Made by a program: the position numbers and the translations under genes. From Marinomonas polaris DSM 16579 (lineage in GTDB: Bacteria; Pseudomonadota; Gammaproteobacteria; Pseudomonadales; Marinomonadaceae): a stretch of DNA of 64,000 bases. The first letter of the stretch is position 1. Each line of letters opens with the position of its first letter. Shown here one piece after another: positions 42,395 through 50,231 of this stretch. The notes beneath the pieces were generated by a model. It was not told the origin of the DNA and did not search any database. It was given only the letters and a program-made list of their open reading frames with translations. The stretch lies in assembly GCF_900129155.1 (NCBI RefSeq), contig NZ_FQVF01000003.1, forward strand, positions 344,734 to 408,733, written 5' to 3'.

Positions 42395-44068
42395 ATGAAT
42401 AATACCGCCCTCGACACACATTTAAATAAAAACGTAGCGAATCACACGGCGCTAACGCCGATCTCTTTTTTAGAGCGCACCGCCACTATTTACCCTGATC
42501 GTATTGCCTCAATCAATGGTTCAATTAAACGCACTTGGCATGAAACTTATCAACGCTGTCGTCAGCTTGCCAGCGCACTACAGCGCAAAGGTATTCAAAA
42601 AGGCGACACCGTTTCTGTCATTGCGCCAAATATTTCGGAACATTTTGAAATGCATTTTGGCGTCCCCATGGCGGGCGCTATTTTAAATTCCATTAACACT
42701 CGGCTCGATGCGCCCACCATTGCGTTTATCTTACAACACGCCAACAGCAAAATCGTTTTTGTGGATCGTGAATTTAGCGCCCTACTAAAAGACGCGTTAG
42801 CACTGATGCCACACCAACCCTTGGTAATTGACATTGACGACAGCCAGTGGCTAGGCGGTGAACTAATTGGCACTTCAGACTATGAAGCTTTTTTAACGCA
42901 AGGCGACGAATTTTATGAATGCCCTATCCTCGAAGACGAATGGGATTCTATTACGCTCAATTACACGTCTGGCACCACAGGCGATCCAAAAGGCGTGGTG
43001 TATCACCACCGCGGCGCGTATTTAAACGCCATCAGTAACGCCATGTCGTGGGGTATGACTCAGCACCCGGTGTACTTGTGGATATTACCGATGTTTCACT
43101 GCAATGGTTGGTGTTTCCCTTGGGCGATAGCCGCCATGGCAGGCGTCAGTGTGAGCTTACGCCACGCCAAAGCAGAAGACGTATTTGACATCATCAAAAA
43201 AGAGAAAGTCGGCTATCTGTGTGCAGCACCCATTATTCTCAACATGCTCAACGCCGCCGACGACAGCGTCAAATCTGGCATCGAACACTCTGTCAATGTG
43301 ATGACCGCAGGCGCAGCGCCACCCGCCGCTGTTATTCAGGCGATGGAAAGCATCGGTTTTAACATTACTCATGTGTACGGTTTAACCGAAACTTACGGGC
43401 CTTGCGTTTATTGTGCTTGGAAAGGCGAATGGGACGACCACAGCGCGGAGGAAAAAGCACGTCTAAAAGCTCGACAAGGCATCAAAGCGCCGATGCTAGA
43501 AGGCTTAATGGTCGCCGACCCAGACAGCTTAGAACCGGTGCCTCAAGACGGTAAGACCCTTGGTGAAATTTTCATGCGCGGCAATCTAGTAATGAAAGGT
43601 TACCTAAACAATCCCGCAACTACAGAAAAAGCCTTCGCAGGCGGTTGGTTCCATTCAGGGGATTTGGCCGTTTGGCACAGTGATGGCTACATCGAAATCA
43701 AGGATCGCTCAAAAGACATTATTATTTCGGGAGGCGAAAACATCTCCAGCATCGAAATTGAAGACACATTGTACCGCCACCCTATGGTTCAAGAAGCCGC
43801 CGTCGTCGCGAAATTAGACGACAAATGGGGCGAAACACCTTGTGCGTTTATCACCTTAAAAGACAGTACGCTTAAAAGTGCAAATAAAGTAAGCGAACAG
43901 GAGATTATTCAGTTCTGTCGTGAACATATGGCGCATTTCAAAGCACCAAAATACGTTGTTTTTGGCCCTTTACCCAAAACGTCCACAGGAAAAGTACAGA
44001 AGTTCTTACTCAGAGATCAAGCCAATGCGTTGTCCTTGGCAAACGTTAAGTTGGAGAACAACAAATGA
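42395..44068 (+). CDS. Acyl-CoA synthetase (AMP-binding)
   Basis: A 557-residue adenylate-forming ligase that activates a carboxylic acid with ATP and CoA. The P-loop-like motif is NYTSGTTGDPKGVVYHHRG; the other core motifs are HVYGLTETYGP, WFHSGDLAVWHSDGYIEI, DRSKDIIISGGENISS and the catalytic Lys in PKTSTGKVQK. The sequence resembles the group of medium-chain and 3-methylthiopropionate ligases (AlkK/DmdB). ATGAGG precedes the ATG. It likely acts on the acid imported by the adjacent ABC system. Confidence 0.93.
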   Translation: MNNTALDTHLNKNVANHTALTPISFLERTATIYPDRIASINGSIKRTWHETYQRCRQLASALQRKGIQKGDTVSVIAPNISEHFEMHFGVPMAGAILNSINTRLDAPTIAFILQHANSKIVFVDREFSALLKDALALMPHQPLVIDIDDSQWLGGELIGTSDYEAFLTQGDEFYECPILEDEWDSITLNYTSGTTGDPKGVVYHHRGAYLNAISNAMSWGMTQHPVYLWILPMFHCNGWCFPWAIAAMAGVSVSLRHAKAEDVFDIIKKEKVGYLCAAPIILNMLNAADDSVKSGIEHSVNVMTAGAAPPAAVIQAMESIGFNITHVYGLTETYGPCVYCAWKGEWDDHSAEEKARLKARQGIKAPMLEGLMVADPDSLEPVPQDGKTLGEIFMRGNLVMKGYLNNPATTEKAFAGGWFHSGDLAVWHSDGYIEIKDRSKDIIISGGENISSIEIEDTLYRHPMVQEAAVVAKLDDKWGETPCAFITLKDSTLKSANKVSEQEIIQFCREHMAHFKAPKYVVFGPLPKTSTGKVQKFLLRDQANALSLANVKLENNK

Positions 44069-44853
44069 ACACTAATCACCTAAAGGCCATTGTCGCGATA
44101 AAGCGTGTTATCGATTACAACGTCAAAGTACGGGTTAAAGCAGACCTCAGCGATGTGGATTTAAGCAACACCAAAATGTCAATGAACCCCTTTTGCGAAA
44201 TTGCTGTTGAAGAAGCTGTGCGCCTTAAAGAAGCTGGCATAGTGGACGACATTTTAGTGGTTTCAATAGGTCCTAAAAACTGCCAAGAACAAATCCGCAG
44301 CGCACTTGCTTTGGGCGCCGACCGTGGTTTACAGGTGGAGTGTGATGTCTCCGCCAGCCCTCTGGATGTCGCTAGAATTTTGCAAAAAATCCAGCAAGAA
44401 GAAGGCGCCGATATTTTTCTACTAGGCAAGCAGTCCATTGACACAGACAACAATCAAACCGGACAAATGCTTGCGGCCTTGCTCGACTGCCCGCAAGCCA
44501 CCTGCGCGTCTCGTATTCAAATTGAACAAAATAAAGCCATAGTGACTCGCGAAGTTGACGGCGGCTTACTCACCGTTGAGATGCCCTTGCCCGTCGTAAT
44601 CACCACAGACTTGCGTTTGAATGAGCCGCGTTTTGCGGCTTTACCTAAAATCATGCAAGCCAAGCGTAAACCCCTAGCGGTGAAAACCTTAGCCGATCTC
44701 GATATCAAGCTAACCACCGACATCGAGCTGATCTCAGTGAGTAGCCCAGCTCATCGCCAAGCCGGCATTATGCTGAACTCCGTTGACGAGCTGATTTCGA
44801 CCTTGCGTAGCGATGCCCAAGTACAGATTCCCAAGCACGGTGAGGAAGCCTAA
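44065..44853 (+). CDS. etfB: Electron transfer flavoprotein beta subunit
   Basis: A 262-residue EtfB, paralogous to that at 23137-23886, with [36 protein letters not shown] and VDGGLLTVEMPLPVVITTDLR. Its ATG overlaps the ligase stop (ATGA), so the two are translationally coupled. With EtfA it takes electrons from the acyl-CoA dehydrogenase in this island. Confidence 0.95.
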   Translation: MNTNHLKAIVAIKRVIDYNVKVRVKADLSDVDLSNTKMSMNPFCEIAVEEAVRLKEAGIVDDILVVSIGPKNCQEQIRSALALGADRGLQVECDVSASPLDVARILQKIQQEEGADIFLLGKQSIDTDNNQTGQMLAALLDCPQATCASRIQIEQNKAIVTREVDGGLLTVEMPLPVVITTDLRLNEPRFAALPKIMQAKRKPLAVKTLADLDIKLTTDIELISVSSPAHRQAGIMLNSVDELISTLRSDAQVQIPKHGEEA

Positions 44854-45789
44854 ATGAAAACATTAATTATTGCAGAACATAACCAACACGCCTTAAAAGC
44901 CGCTACCTTGGTGACCCTAGGAGCAGCGCAACAACTCGGCCAACCGATCGATTTGCTTATTGCAGGCCATGAAATATCCGAACTCAGTCAAGACGCGGCG
45001 ACCATTGCTGGTATCGACCGTGTTTTGACATGGGATCATGCTATGCTTGCCATCCCGTTTAGTGAAACATTGGCGCCAGTCATTGCAAATTTACGTTCGC
45101 AGTACAGCCATATTTTGTTAGCTTCTTCGTCGTTTGGCAAAGACCTCGCACCTAGAATTGCCGCGCTATGTGGTGTTAATGCGCTGTCTGATGTGATCGA
45201 AATCATCAGCCCCAACCAATACAAACGTCCGATTTACGCCGGTAACGCCATTGCCACAGTGAAAAATAGCGCTTCTTGCCAGATATTAACAATTCGTACC
45301 AGCGCGTTTTCAGCGCCAACCCATGAACCTACCGCGTCGCTTGCTCAAGTTCATGCTTTGTCCGTCGAACTCCCACATTCCCCAGTGCGCTTCGTCAAGC
45401 AAACGCTCAGTGAATCCAGTCGTCCTGAATTAAACAGCGCAGAGATCATAGTATCCGGTGGGCGTGCAGTTGGCTCAGAAGCAAACTTCTCCGTGATTTA
45501 TGATTTAGCGGATAAGCTCGGCGCAGCCGTTGGCGCATCTAGGGCCGCGGTCGACGCAGGCTATATTGCTAACGACTTACAAGTCGGTCAGACCGGTCAA
45601 GTAGTGGCACCCTCTTTATACCTAGCGGTTGGCATTTCTGGCGCAATTCAGCATCTGGCCGGCATGAAGGACTCCAAGGTAATTGTGGCCATTAACAATG
45701 ATCCTGAGGCACCGATTTTTTCTGTGGCCGATTACGGTCTCGTCGCCGACTTATTCGATGCGATTCCCGCAATGACTGCACGTTTGTAG
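44854..45789 (+). CDS. etfA: Electron transfer flavoprotein alpha subunit
   Basis: A 311-residue EtfA. FAD-domain motifs are [32 protein letters not shown] and [14 protein letters not shown]. The ATG follows the etfB stop without a gap, with GAGGAAG just upstream. The N-terminal half diverges clearly from the EtfA at 22197-23126, so the two sets are not a recent duplication. It hands electrons to the ETF-QO at 47644. Confidence 0.95.
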   Translation: MKTLIIAEHNQHALKAATLVTLGAAQQLGQPIDLLIAGHEISELSQDAATIAGIDRVLTWDHAMLAIPFSETLAPVIANLRSQYSHILLASSSFGKDLAPRIAALCGVNALSDVIEIISPNQYKRPIYAGNAIATVKNSASCQILTIRTSAFSAPTHEPTASLAQVHALSVELPHSPVRFVKQTLSESSRPELNSAEIIVSGGRAVGSEANFSVIYDLADKLGAAVGASRAAVDAGYIANDLQVGQTGQVVAPSLYLAVGISGAIQHLAGMKDSKVIVAINNDPEAPIFSVADYGLVADLFDAIPAMTARL

Positions 45790-45843
45790 GCTCCAAATAT
45801 TTTTCACGGAATAACAACCGTTTACTTTTTATCAAGGTGATTT

Positions 45844-47634
45844 ATGAGCGTTTACATCGCACCACAGCAAGATACTATTTTTGTCCTCGATCAATTAGTG
45901 GAACTAGACAAACTCGCCGCACAATATGCATTAGACGACGTGTCTCTTGAACTCGCAGAGGTAATCGTACAAGAAGCGGGTAAACTGGCCACCGATGTGC
46001 TTTCACCACTTAATACCGCAGGCGATAAACACGGCACGGCTTTGGTCGATAAACAAGTACAGCAAAGCCCTGGCTACAAAGAAGCGTACCAGCAATACGT
46101 CGACAATGGCTGGGCAACTCTAACGGGGCCCACCGAATTTGGCGGCCAAGGTTTACCAAATGTGTTGGGGACGGCCATTAACGAGCTTTGGCACTCGGCA
46201 AACATGGCGTTTGCACTTTGCCCTATGTTGAGTCAAGGCGCGGTGGAAGCCTTAACTGCACATGGCAGCCCAGAACTGCAAGAACTCTACCTGCATAAAC
46301 TCATTTCTGGTGAATGGACCGGCACCATGAATTTAACGGAGCCTAATGCCGGCTCTGATCTTGCTGCAATCGCCTGTAAAGCCAAACCAGAAGGCGATCA
46401 CTATCGTATTCGCGGACAAAAGATCTACATCACCTGGGGTGATCACCAAATGACCAGCAATATCGTGCATTTAGTATTGGCACGCCTACCAGATGCTCCG
46501 GCAGGGGTAAAAGGTATTTCTTTGTTTGTGGTGCCGAAATATTTGTTGTCTGACGAAGGAGAACCAACTGAACTCAATGACGCACGCTGTATTTCTCTTG
46601 AGCACAAACTAGGCATTCACGCTAGCCCAACGTGCACAATGAGTTTTGGCGATAACGACGGCGCCATTGGCTATTTGATCGGTGAGCCAAACAAGGGGTT
46701 GAGCTACATGTTTACTATGATGAACCACGCTCGCCAGTCCGTTGGTTTACAAGGTTTGTCTATCTCTGAACGCGCCTACCAACAAGCACGTCAATTTGCC
46801 AAAGATCGAACCCAAGGCACCACCAAGGATGGCCAAAAAATCGCCATTATTGATTATCCCGATGTACGCCGCATGTTGATGGCGATGAAATCAGGTTGCG
46901 AAGCCATGCGTGCACTATCACTTTGTGCAGCGGCCGATATAGACAAACACCATCACGGCGACCTTGATGCCAAAGCGCGCGTAGAATTTTACACACCTAT
47001 CGTAAAAGGCTGGATGACCGAACTGTCCCAAGAACTCACCTCGCTGAACATTCAAATTCACGGTGGCATGGGTTTTGTTGAAGAAACAGGGGCGGCTCAG
47101 CACTTTCGTGATGCTCGCATTCTAACTATTTATGAAGGCACTACAGGGATTCAGGCGCTGGATTTAGTCGGTCGAAAAACCCTCAATGACGATGCGAACG
47201 CGCTAAAACAGCTGCTGAACGAAGTAAGCAACACTGTATCACAGCTATCAACCAGTACGGATACAACCCTCAATCAAATAACACCACGACTGAACCGAGC
47301 TCTACAAAAAGCCACAGCAGTAAAAGACTGGTTGCTAGCACAAGGTAAAGCAGATCGACAGATGGCTGCCAATGTCAGCGTTGATTATTTAATGATGATG
47401 GGCTATTTGTGTGGCGGCTGGTTAATGGCAAAAAGTGCCTTACGCGCTGTTGAACTAAGTGGACAAAATAACCTCAACAATGAAGCAAACACTTACAGCG
47501 AAGATTTTTTAACGGCCAAACAAGGCACTTCGCACTTTTATGCAGAATACTATTTACCACGTGTGCACCAGCATGCTGACACTGTGTTAAGTGGTTTAAG
47601 TAGTACTTTTTCTCTTGATACTGACCAACTTTAA
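45844..47634 (+). CDS. Acyl-CoA dehydrogenase, long (C-terminal extension) type
   Basis: A 596-residue FAD acyl-CoA dehydrogenase. The substrate/FAD region has TMNLTEPNAGSDLAAIACKA and KIYITWGDH. The catalytic Glu is in TIYEGTTGIQALDLVGRK, and QIHGGMGFVEE is the usual ACAD signature. About 150 residues beyond the normal ~400-residue core place it with the FadE/DmdC-like long group. AAGG lies before the ATG. It performs the flavin-dependent first oxidation and reduces the ETF encoded just upstream. Confidence 0.93.
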   Translation: MSVYIAPQQDTIFVLDQLVELDKLAAQYALDDVSLELAEVIVQEAGKLATDVLSPLNTAGDKHGTALVDKQVQQSPGYKEAYQQYVDNGWATLTGPTEFGGQGLPNVLGTAINELWHSANMAFALCPMLSQGAVEALTAHGSPELQELYLHKLISGEWTGTMNLTEPNAGSDLAAIACKAKPEGDHYRIRGQKIYITWGDHQMTSNIVHLVLARLPDAPAGVKGISLFVVPKYLLSDEGEPTELNDARCISLEHKLGIHASPTCTMSFGDNDGAIGYLIGEPNKGLSYMFTMMNHARQSVGLQGLSISERAYQQARQFAKDRTQGTTKDGQKIAIIDYPDVRRMLMAMKSGCEAMRALSLCAAADIDKHHHGDLDAKARVEFYTPIVKGWMTELSQELTSLNIQIHGGMGFVEETGAAQHFRDARILTIYEGTTGIQALDLVGRKTLNDDANALKQLLNEVSNTVSQLSTSTDTTLNQITPRLNRALQKATAVKDWLLAQGKADRQMAANVSVDYLMMMGYLCGGWLMAKSALRAVELSGQNNLNNEANTYSEDFLTAKQGTSHFYAEYYLPRVHQHADTVLSGLSSTFSLDTDQL

Positions 47635-47643
47635 GGAGATAAC

Positions 47644-49284
47644 ATGGAACGCGACGTCATGTCATTTGATGTGGTCATTGTGGGCGCGGGAGCAGCGGGA
47701 TTATCGGCTGCTTGCCGTCTAAAACAATTGGCACAAACACAGCAAACAGAGATCAGCGTTTGCGTGGTAGAAAAAGGCTCCGAAGTAGGCGCTCATATTG
47801 TGTCGGGCGCAGTGATTGATCCGAAAGCCCTCAACGAATTGTTTCCAGATTGGCACGAAAGACAAGCACCTTTGACCGTACCTGCGACAGAGGATCAAAT
47901 ACTGTGGCTGCGCAACTCAACTCAACATTGGACCATTCCAACCTGGTTAGCACCCAAAACCATGCATAATACTGGCAACTATATCGCCAGCTTAGGCAAC
48001 CTATGCCGCTGGTTAGCTGATCAGGCTGAAGATTTGGGTGTGGAGATCTTTCCAGGTTTTCCCGCTGCCGAAGTTATCTATCACGAAAATGGCAGCGTCA
48101 GAGGCATTCTAACCGCAGATATGGGGTTAGACGCACAAAATACCCCCAAATCTGGCCACATGCCAGGCATGATATTAGAGGCCAAATTCACCCTTTTTTC
48201 CGAGGGTTGCCGTGGCCATCTTGGCAAAGCCTTAATCGAAAAATACGCACTGGATCAGAATAAAGACCCACAACATTACGCCATTGGCATTAAAGAATTA
48301 TGGGATATTGACCCCGTCAAACATCAGCCTGGTTTGGTGATTCATGGCACGGGGTGGCCACTTCAAGGCGACACTAACGGCGGTTTCTTTCTTTATCACA
48401 CAGACAATCATCAAATTGCGATGGGGCTCATTGTTGATCTTAACTACAGCAACCCTTGGGTAAGTCCATTTGATGAGTGCCAACAACTAAAGCATCATCC
48501 AGTGTTCGCCCAATATTTAGAAGGCGGCAAACGCGTCTCTTATGGCGCTCGCGCTATCGCCAAAGGCGGTTTTAACTCTTTGCCCAAAATGACTTTTCCC
48601 GGCGGACTGTTAATTGGTTGTGATGCAGGCACACTGAATGTATCTCGAATCAAGGGCACACATACCGCGATGAAATCGGGTATGCTCGCGGCCGAAGCCA
48701 TTCTTGACGCTATGCAGAACCAACAAACCGAGGCGATAAGTTTTGAGTCTCACTTTCGCAATAGCTGGCTCTATGATGAACTGTTCCAATCCAAGAATTT
48801 CGGCCCCGCGTTACACAAGTTAGGGCCATTTTGGGGCGGTGCCTTTAATACTTTGGAGCAAAACCTTTTTCAGGGCCGTTTTCCTCTTAAGTTACACGAC
48901 AAAAAAGCCGATCACTTACAGATTAAGCTTGCGGCGCATTGCCTTAAAATAAATTACCCAAAGCCAGATGGTTTACTGAGTTTTGATAAATTATCTTCTG
49001 TGTATTTGTCTAATACCAATCACGAAGAAGACCAGCCGTGCCATCTACATTTACATGATAATAAGCAGCCATATCGGGTTAATATTCCACTGCATAACGA
49101 GCCCGCCCAGCGTTTCTGCCCTGCCGGTGTTTATGAAGTTATCGAAGAAAGCAGCCAACCTCGGCTGCAAATCAACGCACAAAATTGCTTGCACTGTAAA
49201 ACCTGTGACATAAAAGACAGCGGCCAAAATATCCAGTGGTTACCACCAGAAGGCGGCGGCGGGCCAAACTACCCCAATATGTAG
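47644..49284 (+). CDS. Electron transfer flavoprotein-ubiquinone oxidoreductase
   Basis: A 546-residue membrane-associated FAD/4Fe-4S protein that passes electrons from ETF to ubiquinone. The FAD motif is VIVGAGAAGLSAACRL, followed by VSGAVIDPKALNELFP; the middle has YGARAIAKGGFNSLPKM. The cluster cysteines are in FCPAGVYE and NCLHCKTCDIKD near the C-terminus. AAGGAG lies before the ATG. It makes the island self-sufficient from acyl-CoA oxidation to the quinone pool. A 105-residue piece of a related gene survives at 21810-22154. Confidence 0.95.
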   Translation: MERDVMSFDVVIVGAGAAGLSAACRLKQLAQTQQTEISVCVVEKGSEVGAHIVSGAVIDPKALNELFPDWHERQAPLTVPATEDQILWLRNSTQHWTIPTWLAPKTMHNTGNYIASLGNLCRWLADQAEDLGVEIFPGFPAAEVIYHENGSVRGILTADMGLDAQNTPKSGHMPGMILEAKFTLFSEGCRGHLGKALIEKYALDQNKDPQHYAIGIKELWDIDPVKHQPGLVIHGTGWPLQGDTNGGFFLYHTDNHQIAMGLIVDLNYSNPWVSPFDECQQLKHHPVFAQYLEGGKRVSYGARAIAKGGFNSLPKMTFPGGLLIGCDAGTLNVSRIKGTHTAMKSGMLAAEAILDAMQNQQTEAISFESHFRNSWLYDELFQSKNFGPALHKLGPFWGGAFNTLEQNLFQGRFPLKLHDKKADHLQIKLAAHCLKINYPKPDGLLSFDKLSSVYLSNTNHEEDQPCHLHLHDNKQPYRVNIPLHNEPAQRFCPAGVYEVIEESSQPRLQINAQNCLHCKTCDIKDSGQNIQWLPPEGGGGPNYPNM

Positions 49285-49322
49285 TATTACACTTTTTGAA
49301 CACATCAGACGGGGACGATATT

Positions 49323-49790
49323 ATGTCTAAACAGGCTTTTCAAGATTCCTATCCGGCAGAATTCAGCCATTGCTATGGCTGTGGTCGTGATAACCCTCAC
49401 GGTTTGCAGTTAAAAAGTTATTGGCACTTGTCCGCGGATAAAGAGCACACAATCGCGCATTTTACGCCTAAGCCTTACCATACTGGTGGTGTTCCTGATA
49501 ACGCCTATGGCGGATTGATTGCTTCGTTACTGGATTGTCACGGTACAGCATCTGCGGCCGCCGCCGCTTATAAAGCACAGGGCCGAGACATGGGCACCGC
49601 GCCTATTCTTCGCTTTGTCACAGCGTCGTTGTCAGTTGATTTTTTACGACCCACACCAATGGAAAACAAACTGACGATTCTAGGAGAAGTTATTCAATTG
49701 GAAGGTAGAAAAGCCACAGTAAAACTAAGCTTAAGCACCAACGACCAGCTTTGTGCTACGGGCACCATGATAGCGGTAGCGTTGAAATAA
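49323..49790 (+). CDS. Hotdog-fold thioesterase family protein
   Basis: A 155-residue PaaI/4-HBT-like hotdog protein. CYGCGRDNPHGLQL at the N-terminus and AYGGLIASLLDCHGTASAAA, which carries the helix and active-site region, are typical. GGGAC lies seven bases before ATG 49323; an in-frame upstream extension into the ETF-QO gene encodes an unlikely Arg-rich start. It ends the acyl-CoA island, 38 bases after ETF-QO, and may recycle CoA from dead-end or product thioesters. Confidence 0.88.
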   Translation: MSKQAFQDSYPAEFSHCYGCGRDNPHGLQLKSYWHLSADKEHTIAHFTPKPYHTGGVPDNAYGGLIASLLDCHGTASAAAAAYKAQGRDMGTAPILRFVTASLSVDFLRPTPMENKLTILGEVIQLEGRKATVKLSLSTNDQLCATGTMIAVALK

Positions 49791-49951
49791 AGAGCGAATT
49801 CAACGTTCAAGCGCGACACTCTTCTATGCAGCCTGAGTTAGCCTATTAAATACGACTTCAGGCTATTTATACTCCAGATATTTTCTTGGCCTCCACCCAA
49901 GCAAATTGAACATTGAGCCAAGATTGGTGAAATTATGAAAGTGTAGTGGCA

Positions 49952-50135
49952 TAGACGAATAGTTTCGTAACTTACAATAGTACTTCGATATTCCGAAAGC
50001 TCAGTATGAAGCGGTGGTAAAGCCAGACTGCATGGCTGATGATTTGTGCAGGATAACGATAACCTGCATAGATGTTTGAGTTTTTCATCTGTAGATTATC
50101 TCATAATTAGTTGAGCTTCTGACAAGTTGACAGTA
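49952..50135 (-). mobile_element. IS6-family transposase remnant, copy A
   Basis: On the minus strand an ATG opens MKNSNIYAGYRYPAQIISHA, then VWLYHRFILSFRNIE, the N-terminus of IS6-family transposases, and stops at codon ~40. The outer end carries ACTGTCAACTTG, a likely terminal repeat. Only about 180 bases remain; the DDE domain is gone. The rest of 49791-50231 shows no gene. Confidence 0.8.
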
Positions 50136-50231
50136 CTGTATTTGCTATTAGGCTTTCCAAAATATTAAGATGCTCAGCTCGACTAGATTTTACTTTTTCC
50201 TTAATAAATAATCTAACTTAATGATTATGTA

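Noticed and set aside
42395..47634. Reading the ligase and long acyl-CoA dehydrogenase as the DMSP demethylation pathway (DmdB/DmdC).
   Set aside because: The similarity is to a broad group also used for other acids. There is no DmdA, the hydratase is an ordinary crotonase, and the presence of a 3-hydroxyacyl-CoA dehydrogenase fits beta-oxidation better.
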